Source: Burkholderia lata (GTDB lineage Bacteria > Pseudomonadota > Gammaproteobacteria > Burkholderiales > Burkholderiaceae). From it: a stretch of 64,000 nucleotides of DNA. The notes under the pieces are model-generated. The model worked only from the letters and a program-made list of their open reading frames with translations. It made no database searches and was not told where the DNA came from. The stretch covers positions 248,001 through 312,000 of the forward strand of contig NZ_CABVQK010000006.1 of NCBI RefSeq assembly GCF_902499335.1. The letters are read 5' to 3'. Below are positions 1 to 9,436 of the stretch, one piece after another (position 1 is the stretch's first letter; each line of letters opens with the position of its first letter). The translations under genes and the position numbers were made by a program.

Positions 1-259
1 GCCCGTGCGCGAGCTAGACTGGATTCAGGGGCGGCGCGTCGCGGCGTGCCGCCCGGGCGAGGATTGCCCGGCGGCGCCGGCCGATGGCGTCGCCGTGGCG
101 CCATTGATGCGACGAACGAGGCGATGAAGCGAGGCGACGATGGCGCGCTTGACTGCCGCTTCCGCATGGCCGCCGATGGCGCGCGCCGGTTGCGCGCGTG
201 TCCGCACACGTCCGCCGTGTCGCGCAGCGTAGCGTAGCGCGCACGTCCGGCCCGATGCC

Positions 260-2242
260 ATGGACAGGAAATTCGACTACCCGGGATTGCTGATCGCGGC
301 GGGCTTCTTCGTGCTGTTCGCCGCGCAGTTGCTGATGCTGCGCCCGTCGTCGGCGCCGATCGCGTACAGCGATTTCCACCGGCTCGTCGCCGCACGGCTC
401 GTCGATGATCTCGAAGTCGGCCCCGTGTCGATCTCGGGCACGCTGAAGATGCCGCAGGCCGGCACGATGCTGCCGGCGTCCGAAGTCACGGCCGTGCAGC
501 AGGCCGGCGCGCCGTGGCGCTTCACGACCAACCGCGTGACCGACGAGCACCTGACCGACACACTGACCGCCGCCGGTATCCGCTATCACGGTGCGCCCGA
601 TACAAGCTGGATCGCATCGCTTGCGTCGTGGCTGCTGCCGCTCGTGCTGTTCGTGTTCATCTGGAACATGATGCTGCGCAGGCGCGGCGGGCTGCAGGAT
701 TTCACCGGGATGGGCAAGAGCCGCGCGCGCGTGTACGTGCAGCAGGAAACCGGCATCACGTTCGACGATATCGCGGGCATCGACGAAGCGAAGGCCGAGT
801 TGCAGCAGCTCGTCGCGTTCCTGCGCAACCCCGACCGCTACCAGCGGCTCGGCGGCAAGATCCCGAAGGGTGTGCTCGTGGTCGGCGCGCCGGGCACCGG
901 CAAGACGCTGCTCGCGCGCGCGGTGGCCGGCGAGGCGGCCGTGCCGTTCTTCTCGATCAGCGGCTCGGCATTCGTCGAGATGTTCGTCGGTGTCGGCGCG
1001 GCGCGCGTGCGCGACCTGTTCGAGCAGGCGCAGCAGAAGGCGCCGTGCATCGTGTTCGTCGACGAGCTCGATGCGCTCGGCAAGGTACGCGGCGTCGGCC
1101 CGATGTCGGGCAACGACGAACGCGAGCAGACGCTCAATCAGCTACTTGTCGAGATGGACGGCTTCCAGGCCGGCTCCGGCGTGATCATCATGGCTGCAAC
1201 GAACCGCCCCGAGATCCTCGATCCCGCACTGTTGCGGCCCGGCCGCTTCGATCGCCACATCGCGATCGACCGGCCCGACGTGAACGGCCGCCGGCAGATC
1301 CTCGGCGTGCACGTGAAGCGCGTGAAGCTCGCGGCCGACGTCGATCTCGGCGAGCTCGCGTCGCGTACGCCGGGCTTCGTCGGTGCGGATCTCGCGAACG
1401 TCGTCAACGAGGCCGCGCTGCATGCGGCCGAACTCGGCAAGCCGGCGATCGGGATGGCCGACTTCGACGAGGCGATCGACCGCGCGTTGACGGGCCTCGA
1501 GCGCAAGAGCCGCGTGATGAACGCACAGGAGAAGCTGACCATCGCGTATCACGAAGCCGGCCACGCGCTCGTCGCGGAAAGCCGCGCGCATTGCGATCCG
1601 GTGAAGAAGGTGTCGATCATTCCGCGCGGCGTCGCGGCGCTCGGCTATACGCAGCAGGTGCCGACCGAGGATCGCTACGTGTTGCGCAGGAGCGAACTGC
1701 TCGACCGGATCGATGCGCTGCTCGGCGGGCGGGTGGCCGAAGAGCTCGTGTTCGGCGACGTGTCGACGGGCGCGCAGAACGATCTCGAACGCGCGACCGC
1801 GATGGCGCGTCACATGGTCATGCAGTACGGGATGAGCGAGAAGATCGGGCTCGTGACCTTCGACGACGGCGACACGCGTACCGGCATACCGGGCGTATGG
1901 CATGCGGGAGACGGCCGCTGCAGCGAGCACACCGCGCGGCTGATCGACGACGAGGTGCATACGTTGCTGACCGACGCGCATGCGCGCGTCGCGGCAACGC
2001 TCGGCGAACGTCGCGACGCACTCGAGCGGATCGCGCAGCGGTTGCTTGCGCGCGAGGTGCTCGAACGCGACACGCTGCAGGCGCTGATCGACGGGCGTGT
2101 CGAGCCGTCGTCCGCCACGGCGTCGTCGGCGGCGCCGGACGACGAAGCCGGCGCACGCGGCGGCGCGATCGAAACGGAGCACGCGTCAGCGGTCGAGCGC
2201 GATTTCGTCGCGTACGGGCCGCCACGCGAACCCGAGCGCTGA
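260..2242 (+). CDS. ftsH: FtsH-type membrane AAA+ zinc metalloprotease (secondary copy)
   Basis: Membrane-anchored, ATP-dependent protease that extracts and degrades membrane and short-lived cytosolic proteins. The 660-residue product has an N-terminal membrane segment (about residues 7-27), a short periplasmic domain, a second segment (about 118-135), an AAA+ domain with Walker A GAPGTGKT near 208-215, Walker B VFVDE, and the second region of homology ending PGRFDR. The zinc site HEAGH lies at 431-435, with the third ligand expected at Asp508 in QNDLE. Length is normal for FtsH (about 640). The start is the ATG at 260; another ATG lies 5 bases upstream out of frame, and no clear Shine-Dalgarno site is seen. 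The housekeeping ftsH normally sits beside rrmJ (ftsJ) and folP, which are absent, so I infer an accessory paralogue. The C-terminal 50 residues are Ala/Ser-rich and atypical. Confidence 0.93.
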   Translation: MDRKFDYPGLLIAAGFFVLFAAQLLMLRPSSAPIAYSDFHRLVAARLVDDLEVGPVSISGTLKMPQAGTMLPASEVTAVQQAGAPWRFTTNRVTDEHLTDTLTAAGIRYHGAPDTSWIASLASWLLPLVLFVFIWNMMLRRRGGLQDFTGMGKSRARVYVQQETGITFDDIAGIDEAKAELQQLVAFLRNPDRYQRLGGKIPKGVLVVGAPGTGKTLLARAVAGEAAVPFFSISGSAFVEMFVGVGAARVRDLFEQAQQKAPCIVFVDELDALGKVRGVGPMSGNDEREQTLNQLLVEMDGFQAGSGVIIMAATNRPEILDPALLRPGRFDRHIAIDRPDVNGRRQILGVHVKRVKLAADVDLGELASRTPGFVGADLANVVNEAALHAAELGKPAIGMADFDEAIDRALTGLERKSRVMNAQEKLTIAYHEAGHALVAESRAHCDPVKKVSIIPRGVAALGYTQQVPTEDRYVLRRSELLDRIDALLGGRVAEELVFGDVSTGAQNDLERATAMARHMVMQYGMSEKIGLVTFDDGDTRTGIPGVWHAGDGRCSEHTARLIDDEVHTLLTDAHARVAATLGERRDALERIAQRLLAREVLERDTLQALIDGRVEPSSATASSAAPDDEAGARGGAIETEHASAVERDFVAYGPPREPER

Positions 2243-2364
2243 AGTCCGGGTCTCGCGCGCAGCCGGCGGGCGGCCATGACCGCGTCGCGCCGGGCTGCCA
2301 CTCACGCGCGTCGGCGCGGCACTGCGCCGGCCATCCATTTCCTCTTTTCAGTCACGGAGTCGCC

Positions 2365-2832
2365 ATGAGCGAGGCGCACGTATCGGTCGATGCCGCGCAG
2401 CACGCGCGTTTCAGTTTCGAGGTCACGTTTGCCGGTACCGATCTTTCGCCGGTGCTGACCGACGAGCCGCCGCCGCTCGGCGCCGGCCGCGGCCCGAACC
2501 CCGTCCGGCTGCTGGCCGCGGCAGTCGCCAGCTGTCTCGCGGCGAGCCTGCTGTTCGCGCTCGAGAAACAGCGCGTCGATCCGCAGCCGGTGGCCGCGCA
2601 TATCGACGTCGACATGGAACAGAACGACGCGGGGAGGGTGCGGGTCGGCGCGATGGCCGTGACGCTGTCGGTCGGCAAGGCGTGGGCCGATCTCGCGGCG
2701 GCGACACGCATGCTTCACCGGTTCGATGCGTATTGCGTGGTGACCGAGAGCATGCGCGAAGGCATTCCGATCTCGGTGACGGTGCAGGACGTGAATGGAG
2801 CGGTGCTCGACCGCGAGACGACCGGCGTGTGA
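2365..2832 (+). CDS. OsmC/Ohr family protein
   Basis: Probable thiol peroxidase of the OsmC/Ohr superfamily, which reduces organic or fatty-acid hydroperoxides using two redox cysteines. The 155-residue product has the pattern expected: Cys57 in ASCLAASL and Cys124 in DAYCVVTES, separated by the usual helical spacing. The ATG at 2365 is preceded by CACGGAG at a good distance, so it is preferred over the much longer upstream frame, which is the shifted reading of ftsH. It lies 122 bp after ftsH on the same strand and may be co-transcribed. It ends 5 bp before the convergent otsA stop. Whether it belongs to the OsmC, Ohr or YhfA-like subgroup is not resolved. Confidence 0.85.
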   Translation: MSEAHVSVDAAQHARFSFEVTFAGTDLSPVLTDEPPPLGAGRGPNPVRLLAAAVASCLAASLLFALEKQRVDPQPVAAHIDVDMEQNDAGRVRVGAMAVTLSVGKAWADLAAATRMLHRFDAYCVVTESMREGIPISVTVQDVNGAVLDRETTGV

Positions 2833-2837
2833 GCGCG

Positions 2838-4244
2838 TCAGGATTCGGTCGCGGCCGCGATTTCGGCCGCTTCGGCGAGTGCGTCGAGAAAGCGCGTGCG
2901 CCACCAGTGCACGTCGGTCTTGCGCACGATCGCCATCAGCGCCGCGTGACGCTGGCGGCGTTCTTCGAGCGGCATCGCGAGCGCGCGCTGGATCGCCTGC
3001 GCGGTGCCTTGCGTGTCGTACGGATTGACGAGCAGCGCCGACTTCAACTGCTCGGCCGCGCCGGCGAAACGCGACAGCACGAGCACGCCCGGATCGGCCG
3101 CGTCCTGCGCGGCCAGAAACTCTTTCGCGACGAGGTTCATCCCGTCGCGCAGCGGCGTGACGAGCGCGACGCGGCTCGCACGATAGAGGCCTGGCAAGCG
3201 CTTGCGCGCGACGGTGCGGTGAATGTAGCGCATCGGCATCCATTCGAGTTCGCCGTAGTCGCCGTTGATTGCACCGCACAGGCTGTCCATCTCGCGCCGC
3301 AGGTCGTCGTATGCGCCGAGATCCTCGCGGCTCGGCGCGGCGATCTGGATCAGCGTCGCGCGGTTGCGGTTCTCCGGATACTGTTCGAGCAGCTGGCGGA
3401 ATGCATTCACGCGCTGCGGCAGCCCCTTCGTGTAGTCGAGCCGGTCGACGCCGACCAGCAGCTGGCGGCGTGAGTATTCGTCGCGCATCCGCTCGAACAT
3501 GTCGATGCCGTCGCGATCGCGTGCGAGCGATTCGAACTCGTCGACGTTGATGCCGATCGGGAAGGCGCCGGCCGACAGCGTGCGGCCGAATGCGCGCAGG
3601 CGGCCGTCGGGCAGTCGCGCGGCACCGGCTTCCGCTTCGACATAGTGCTCGAAGTGGAGCAGATCCGACTCGGTCTGGAAGCCGACGAGATCGTACGCGA
3701 ACAGCGAGCGCATCAGCCATTCGTGTTCCGGGATCGCGGCCATGATCGGCGGCGGCGGCATCGGGATGTGCAGGAAGAAGCCGATCGGATTCGTACAACC
3801 CATCGCGCGCAGTTCGGCGGCGAGCGGAATCAACTGGTAGTCGTGGACCCAGATGGTGTCGTCGGGCCGCAGCAGCGTGCGCAGCTTGCGCGCGAACAGC
3901 TGGTTGACGCGCCGGTAGCCGTCCGCGAAGCGGCGGTCGAACTGCGCGAGATCGAGCCGGTAGTGAAACACCGGCCACAGCACGTTGTTCGAATAACCGA
4001 GGTAGTAGGCGTCGTAATCCTGCGGGTCGAGATCGATCGTCGCGAGCTGGATGCCGCCGACGTTCTGGATCTGCACCTCGTCGCCATGCGTGGGCTGATC
4101 GTCGCCGCCGCGCAGCCTCCCGCTCCAGCCGAACCAGACACCGCCGGATTCCTGCAGGCTGTCTTTTACGGCGACGGCGAGCCCGCCGGCCGCGGCTTTA
4201 CGGGGATCTGCAATGCGATTGGATACGACGACGAGTCGGCTCAC
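2838..4244 (-). CDS. otsA: trehalose-6-phosphate synthase (UDP-forming)
   Basis: Glycosyltransferase family 20 enzyme that joins UDP-glucose and glucose-6-phosphate into trehalose-6-phosphate, the first step of osmoprotective trehalose synthesis in the cytoplasm. The 468-residue product opens with RLVVVSNRIADP and a glycine-rich phosphate loop (AAGGLAVAV), and contains the family landmarks WPVFHYR, WVHDYQL, GFFLHIP and VDRLDYTKG. The C-terminal VLSRFAGAAEQL and NPYDTQG contact the sugar nucleotide in known structures. Length matches E. coli OtsA (474). The phosphatase gene otsB is not adjacent, so dephosphorylation must come from elsewhere. It stands alone on its strand, convergent with the OsmC-like gene. 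Confidence 0.96.
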   Translation of the reverse strand: MSRLVVVSNRIADPRKAAAGGLAVAVKDSLQESGGVWFGWSGRLRGGDDQPTHGDEVQIQNVGGIQLATIDLDPQDYDAYYLGYSNNVLWPVFHYRLDLAQFDRRFADGYRRVNQLFARKLRTLLRPDDTIWVHDYQLIPLAAELRAMGCTNPIGFFLHIPMPPPPIMAAIPEHEWLMRSLFAYDLVGFQTESDLLHFEHYVEAEAGAARLPDGRLRAFGRTLSAGAFPIGINVDEFESLARDRDGIDMFERMRDEYSRRQLLVGVDRLDYTKGLPQRVNAFRQLLEQYPENRNRATLIQIAAPSREDLGAYDDLRREMDSLCGAINGDYGELEWMPMRYIHRTVARKRLPGLYRASRVALVTPLRDGMNLVAKEFLAAQDAADPGVLVLSRFAGAAEQLKSALLVNPYDTQGTAQAIQRALAMPLEERRQRHAALMAIVRKTDVHWWRTRFLDALAEAAEIAAATES

Positions 4245-4887
4245 CAGCTCTCCTGACGATTGTTGGGGGAAAGGTTCGTGCGGCCGTGGCGCGAGAAGCA
4301 GACGCCGCCATCGACACGCGGTGCGCGAAGCGATGGGGCCGCAATACGATCGGACGGGAGTCAGGGCACGCGATTCGCCGTCCGAACGGGGAGTGCTTTT
4401 TTAAGCATACTCGTCATTCGTTCGATTTAAAAGTCTGCATCGGCAAGCGATGCGCGTGCGAATGCAGCGCGATCTCCATGTCGCCGGTGTGGCAACGCGA
4501 GAGACACACGCGGGATCGAAACTTGCGCCACGCTGCAAACGCAGCATGCGTCATGCGATGCGGAGGAGGAGAACGCATCGCGCGAGATCGGTCGTGACAA
4601 TGCGCCTTTCCGGACACACGCACGATGTCGTGCCGGTCGGTAGAAACGACCGGCGACGATGCAGCGATGCCGATGTGCGAGCTACATGTACGCGTGCCGC
4701 GAGCGTGCGGCGCGAATCGGCGAAGCGCGACGTCGCGCGTGCGAACCGGCCGCGCCGGACGGCGACGATGCACGGCCGCACCGCGTGCCGCGTGCCGCGT
4801 GCGGCCGCGCTTCGCGCGGTGCGCGCAAGCGTGACGCAGGCGGGGCGGCGGAACCATGTGCGCATCGTCGTCTCCTTGCGGTATCCG
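4245..4887. other. 643-bp intergenic region upstream of otsA
   Basis: No credible gene is seen on either strand; open frames here are arginine-rich GC shadows without ribosome sites. An AT-rich patch at about 4393-4435 contains the short inverted repeat TGCTT-N4-AAGCA and, on the minus strand, TATGCT followed by A-tracts. That patch is the most likely otsA promoter zone. The rest is GC-rich with no recognised motif. Confidence 0.4.
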
Positions 4888-6522
4888 TTACGCGGTGGCC
4901 GGTTGCCAGTGATGTGCGGCGGGTGCTTGCGCGTGCGCGTTCGGCGACGTCAGGTGCGAACCGGACGGCATCCGGAACGCGGCAACCGTTTCGGACAGCT
5001 CGCGGCCTTGCGCCTCGAGCGACTTCGATGCGGCCGCGGCCTGCTCGACGAGCGCGGCGTTCTGCTGCGTCGTCTCGTCCATCTGCGTGATCGTCAGGTT
5101 CACCTGGTCGATGCCGCGGCTCTGCTCGGCCGATGCGGCCGCGATCTCGCCCATGATGTCCGTCACGCGCGCAACGGCCTGCGTGACGTCCGACATCGTC
5201 TTGCCGGCCTCGCCGGCGAGTGCCGAGCCGTCGCGGATCGTCTGCACCGACGCGGAGATCAGTTCCTTGATCTCCTTCGCAGCCGTCGACGAACGCTGCG
5301 CGAGACTGCGCACCTCGCTCGCGACGACCGCGAAACCGCGGCCCTGTTCGCCCGCACGCGCGGCTTCGACGGCCGCGTTCAGCGCAAGGATGTTGGTCTG
5401 GAACGCGATGCCTTCGATGATGCCGGTGATGTCGGCGATCTTCGACGAGCTGTGGCCGATCTCCGTCATCGTGTCGACCACGCGGCCGACCACCGAGCTG
5501 CCGCGATGCGCGACATCCGATGCGTTCGCGGCGAGCGTGCTCGCCTGTTGCGCGTTCTCGGCATTCAGCCGCACCGTCGACGTGAATTCCTCCATCGTCG
5601 CGGCGGTTTCCTGCAGCGATGCGGCTTGTTCCTCGGTGCGCTGGCTCAGGTCGAGGTTGCCCGACGCGATCTCGCCCACCGCATGCGCGATGCTGTTCGA
5701 CGAATCGCGCACGCGGCCGACGATGCCGATCAACCGCTCGTTCATCGTCCGCAGCGCGTCGAGCAGATCGCGCGTCTCGTCGTTGCCGCTCACGTCGATG
5801 CGGCTGCCGAGATCGCCGTTCGCGACCGTGCGCGCGACGTCCACGGCCGAGCCGATCGGCACCGTGATCTTGCGCGTCAGCCACAGGCCGCCGCAGACCG
5901 CGACCGCGACGGCGACCAGGCAGATGCCGGCCAGCAGGTTGCGCTCCATCGCATAGCGATCGGCGAATTGCTGCGCGATCGCGAGTTCGCGTTCATGCGT
6001 GTAGGTTGCGTAGGCGTCGGTCGCGCGCACCAGCTGCGCGAGCAGCGGGCGGCAGTTGTCGTCGATGTCGGCGGTCGCCTCGTCTTTCTTGCCGGCCTGC
6101 GCGAGCCCGACGATGCGCAGCGCGACGGGCCCGTAGTTGCCTTCGATGCGCACGATGTCGGCCACCAGTTCGCGCGCGCGATCGGAGGTGTCGGTCGCGT
6201 TCGCCATCATGTCCTTGAGCTTCGCGAGACGTTCCTGCACGTCCTTGTGCGCCTGGTTCACTTCGGCCAGTTCGAGCTCGAGGTCGGACGGTTTGGTCAC
6301 GAGCACGAGGTTGCGCGCGGCGATCGCGCGCCGGTCGACTGCCGTACGGATCTGCGCGGACAGGTTGGCCCGCGCGCTGACGCCGTTCATGTAGCGGGAA
6401 AATTCGGCGTTCGTATCGGATAGCGCCTTGAGTGCCATGCCCGACACGATCACGACGACCGCGGCGAGCAGGCCGAAGCCGCCAAGGAGTTTGGTCTTGA
6501 TGCTCATTCTGGCGATTTTCAC
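4888..6522 (-). CDS. methyl-accepting chemotaxis protein
   Basis: Transmembrane chemoreceptor that controls the CheA kinase in response to periplasmic ligands. The 544-residue product has TM1 at about 7-30, a four-helix-bundle (4HB_MCP) sensor domain, TM2 at about 190-212, a HAMP domain, and a long methyl-accepting coiled coil. The hairpin tip is highly conserved (GIAFQTNILALNAAVEAARA, then EQGRGFAVVASEVR). The ligand is unknown; no CheR-binding pentapeptide is seen at the C-terminus. The start is taken as GTG at 6522 because AGAGG lies 6 bases upstream; the ATG five codons later has no ribosome site. It stands alone, not in a che operon, and a sigma-28-type promoter lies about 70 bp upstream. 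Confidence 0.94.
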   Translation of the reverse strand: MKIARMSIKTKLLGGFGLLAAVVVIVSGMALKALSDTNAEFSRYMNGVSARANLSAQIRTAVDRRAIAARNLVLVTKPSDLELELAEVNQAHKDVQERLAKLKDMMANATDTSDRARELVADIVRIEGNYGPVALRIVGLAQAGKKDEATADIDDNCRPLLAQLVRATDAYATYTHERELAIAQQFADRYAMERNLLAGICLVAVAVAVCGGLWLTRKITVPIGSAVDVARTVANGDLGSRIDVSGNDETRDLLDALRTMNERLIGIVGRVRDSSNSIAHAVGEIASGNLDLSQRTEEQAASLQETAATMEEFTSTVRLNAENAQQASTLAANASDVAHRGSSVVGRVVDTMTEIGHSSSKIADITGIIEGIAFQTNILALNAAVEAARAGEQGRGFAVVASEVRSLAQRSSTAAKEIKELISASVQTIRDGSALAGEAGKTMSDVTQAVARVTDIMGEIAAASAEQSRGIDQVNLTITQMDETTQQNAALVEQAAAASKSLEAQGRELSETVAAFRMPSGSHLTSPNAHAQAPAAHHWQPATA

Positions 6523-6591
6523 AGTGTGCCTCTGTGCGTGTGGTTGACGAATTGAATTTATTGTTCGACCAGATACGGGCTCGTGCCGGCA

Positions 6592-6618
6592 TTAACGGGT
6601 ATACGGGATGATTCTTTA
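6592..6618 (-). promoter_or_regulatory. sigma-28 (FliA) type promoter of the chemoreceptor
   Basis: On the minus strand TAAAGAAT, an 11-base spacer, then CCCGTTAA. The flagellar sigma-28 consensus is TAAAGTTT-N11-GCCGATAA, so both elements match at 6 of 8 positions with exact spacing. It lies 70 bp before the GTG start of the chemoreceptor, the usual placement for motility-class receptors. Confidence 0.7.
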
Positions 6619-6973
6619 CCCTTCGAAAACCCTGATATTAGTTTTTTTAGCGCTGGAATCGTTGCCAGGTGGGCGTTCCTGATTTTGATCAAGATTCGGC
6701 GGAGCGCCCGTGATTCAAAGGTTTATACGTGGAATTTGAAACCGGTTTTCTTGGGTGAAACAAAAACAGGCTTTTTGATAATAATTGTCTGATGAATTTG
6801 TTTCGATTTATGGGTAAATAAGGGAATTTCGTTTCGGCCTAATTGGGGAGGGAACCGATACGCGTTGTCGGCGTGTGCCGCGCAATTGGCGGTGATAACC
6901 GATTAACGGAAAATCGCGGCGGAAAGAGGCGCCGGAAAGCGGCCCGCGGCGGGCGCCGCGGACCATGAGAGGG
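6619..6973. other. AT-rich intergenic region
   Basis: About 350 bp, much lower in GC than its surroundings (runs such as TTTTTTTAG, AAACAAAAAC and TGATAATAAT near 6640-6840). One 69-codon plus-strand frame crosses it but has no ribosome site and no family resemblance. It may hold promoter elements upstream of the chemoreceptor; a GC-rich palindromic stretch at about 6940-6965 near the end of the TonB receptor gene could help termination. Confidence 0.35.
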
Positions 6974-9034
6974 TCAGAACGTGGTGCGCAGCCCGGCCAT
7001 CACGCTGCGGCCGCCCGCAGGCGCGAAGCCGCGCACGACCGAGGTCGAATAGCGGATTTCCTGATTCGTCAGGTTGTCGCCGCGCAGGTAGGTGAGCCAG
7101 TGCGTCGGGCCGACGCGGAACTTGTAGGTCAGCATCACGCCGAGCGACGTGTAGCCGTCCGTCGAAAAGTCGTTGTCGGGCACGCGATGCTGCGACCACG
7201 CATGCGTGAGCTGCGCGCGCGCGCCGAACGGGCCGTAACCGTAGTCGGCCGCGAGCGTCGCGCGCAGCGGCGCGATGCGCGGCAGCGGCTGGCCCGTGTC
7301 GACGTTGCGTGCATGCGTGTAGTCGGCCGTCAGTTCCAGGTCGACCGTATGGCCGCGCCGCGCGAAGGCGCGCCACTTGCCGTCCAGCTCGATGCCGTAG
7401 AACTCGGCGCGCACGCCGCGGTAGATCGCCTCGTTCAGCGAGCCATCGGTACCGGGCGCGACCGGTTCGCCGTCGTCGTTCACCACGCGGCCCGTGTTGT
7501 ACTCGGCCAGGTAGTTCGAGAAGCGGTTGTAGAACACGCCGACGCTGCCGCGATTCGGGCCGCTCGCATAGCGCAGCGAAAGGTCGGTCGACACGGCCTT
7601 TTCCTTCGACGCGTTCGGGTTGCCGATCAGGAACTGGCCGGTCGCATCGTGCGGGCCGTTCGAATACAGCTCGTAGAAGGTCGGCGCGCGTTCGGTGTAC
7701 GCGACGTTGGCCGCCACCGACCACACGGGCGTCAGCGAGAACAGCGCGCCGGCCGACAGGCTGCCCGCGTTGAATTCGCGTGGCTGAGCCCCCGCGAATT
7801 TCTCGACGCCGGCCGGATCGGGATCGACCTTCACGTGCTCGAAACGGCCGCCGAGGCTCAGCTTGAGCGCCGGGACGACCTGCCATTCCTCGAGGCCGAA
7901 CAGCGCGACGCTGTTCGTGCGCGTGGACGGCACGAGCATCTCGTCACCCAGCGCGGAGAACGTGTTCTGGCCGAACTGCACGCCGATCGCGCCTTCGAAC
8001 GGGCCGATCTTGCGATGGGTTGCCTCGATGCGCGCCTCGTAGCCGCGATTGCGGAAGGTGGTCGCGGTTTCACCGTTGTCGACTTCCTTGTGGCGGTAGT
8101 CGGTGTACGCGAAGTCGAATTTCAGCTTCGTGAGCGGCCCGCTCAGGTTGCGCACCTCGGACGCGAGCGCGAGGCGTTCCTGGCGCATCCGCAGCCGCAC
8201 GTCGCTTTCCGCGACGGAGCCGTAGTTCGATTCGTAGCCGCTGTAGGACAGCCCCGCGAAGCCGTCCGCCCACGTGTACGACGCGCCGACCGCGCCGCCG
8301 TGCACGCGGCCGTCGCTGTTCGGCACGTTGCCTTCCGGCTGCGGCGTGTCGGGGCCGTCGATCGCGCGTTGCGCGCCGCTGCGCGCGTAGCCGGGAATCC
8401 GCAGCTTGCTCGTTTCGCGGTCGAATGCGTCGACATGGAACGCGAAGCGGCCGTTGCCGCCTTCGACCTGCGCGGCGCCCGCGCGTACCGAGTTCGCCCC
8501 GCCGTAGCGCGCGTCGAGCGCCCCCGTCACGCCCTGGATCGCTTCGCGCGGAATCCGGTTGTCGATCGCGTTGACGACGCCGCCCACCGCGTTGCCGCCG
8601 TACAGCAGCGCGGCCGGGCCGCGCACGATCTCGACGCGTTCGATCGACAGCGGATCCTGCGGCACCGCATGGTCGTACGACAGCGACGACGCATCGTAGG
8701 CCGCGACGCCGTTCTGCAGCAGCCGGATCCGGTCGCCGTCCATCCCGCGGATGATCGGGCGGCCGACCATCGGCCCGTAGGTGGTGGTCGACACGCCGGG
8801 CAGCCCGTTGAGCGTTTCGCCGAGCGAATCGGCCTGGCGGCGCGTCAGCGCATCGCCGGAAAGCTGGACGGTCGGCGCGATCAGTTCGTTGTCGCCGAGC
8901 GGGTTCGCGGTCACGAAGATCGGGGCGAGCGAGGTGGTCGGCGGCGTATCGGTCTGCGCGTGCGCGACGGCGGCGAACAGCATCAGCGACAGGGACGAGA
9001 GCGGGCGAAGCGGTAGACGAGGGAGGTCGCGCAT
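6974..9034 (-). CDS. TonB-dependent outer membrane receptor, ZnuD-like
   Basis: Outer membrane beta-barrel that imports a scarce ligand using TonB energy. The 686-residue product has a signal peptide (MRDLPRLPLRP to AVAHAQ), a plug domain with the usual GRPIIRGMDGDRIRLLQNG and VEIVRGPAALLYGGNAVGGVVN signatures, and a barrel ending in aromatic Phe. I infer zinc as the ligand because the overall layout resembles ZnuD-type receptors and a Zur-like palindrome lies 162 bp upstream; haem or another metal remains possible. The start at 9034 is chosen because it gives a proper signal peptide; a longer frame from 9163 would bury it. No clear ribosome site is seen. No partner ABC genes are adjacent. 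Confidence 0.88.
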   Translation of the reverse strand: MRDLPRLPLRPLSSLSLMLFAAVAHAQTDTPPTTSLAPIFVTANPLGDNELIAPTVQLSGDALTRRQADSLGETLNGLPGVSTTTYGPMVGRPIIRGMDGDRIRLLQNGVAAYDASSLSYDHAVPQDPLSIERVEIVRGPAALLYGGNAVGGVVNAIDNRIPREAIQGVTGALDARYGGANSVRAGAAQVEGGNGRFAFHVDAFDRETSKLRIPGYARSGAQRAIDGPDTPQPEGNVPNSDGRVHGGAVGASYTWADGFAGLSYSGYESNYGSVAESDVRLRMRQERLALASEVRNLSGPLTKLKFDFAYTDYRHKEVDNGETATTFRNRGYEARIEATHRKIGPFEGAIGVQFGQNTFSALGDEMLVPSTRTNSVALFGLEEWQVVPALKLSLGGRFEHVKVDPDPAGVEKFAGAQPREFNAGSLSAGALFSLTPVWSVAANVAYTERAPTFYELYSNGPHDATGQFLIGNPNASKEKAVSTDLSLRYASGPNRGSVGVFYNRFSNYLAEYNTGRVVNDDGEPVAPGTDGSLNEAIYRGVRAEFYGIELDGKWRAFARRGHTVDLELTADYTHARNVDTGQPLPRIAPLRATLAADYGYGPFGARAQLTHAWSQHRVPDNDFSTDGYTSLGVMLTYKFRVGPTHWLTYLRGDNLTNQEIRYSTSVVRGFAPAGGRSVMAGLRTTF

Positions 9035-9195
9035 GGTCGGTGAATCGGTTGGAATCGGATCGGATAACGAGCGATGCGGATCACGGCTGGATACGATATA
9101 TTGTTGCGTATGCGACGCGCAGTGACCCGTTGGAATATGGCTCGGCGAGGCTCGACCACCCAAAGTGGAACGGCGTCAGGCGGACGAGCACGCGA

Positions 9196-9214
9196 AATGA
9201 TATGTTATATCATT
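9196..9214 (-). promoter_or_regulatory. Zur-like operator palindrome
   Basis: AATGATATGTTATATCATT is an 8-bp perfect inverted repeat around a 3-bp centre. It agrees at about 16 of 19 positions with the proteobacterial Zur box core (AATGTTATATTATAACATT). It lies in the promoter region of the TonB-dependent receptor, so zinc-dependent repression is inferred. Confidence 0.6.
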
Positions 9215-9436
9215 ACATAATCCAAGCAACATCGAGACCAGTCGCAAGATTTCCGTCGGGGGATCGAAATGGAGGATGACGCGATCGGCGCTGGCTTGAT
9301 GGTGGCGTGATGAGCTGCCGGGCGCGTCAATGGACGCGTCGTGTGCGCGTCCGGTCGTGACGATGCGACCGGTCTTTCAGGTTTCAGGCGCGCCGCGAAA
9401 AAACATCGGGCGAGGTGAGCCCAACAGCGATGTCCG

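Noticed and set aside
1..259. Possible end of an upstream gene
   Set aside because: A stop codon lies near base 15, but too little sequence precedes it to judge. The rest of the stretch shows no gene.
6583..6792. A 69-codon plus-strand frame in the AT-rich intergenic region
   Set aside because: No ribosome site or known motif. It crosses the sigma-28 promoter of the opposite gene.
9035..9163. Longer start for the TonB-dependent receptor
   Set aside because: It would place 43 residues before a good signal peptide.
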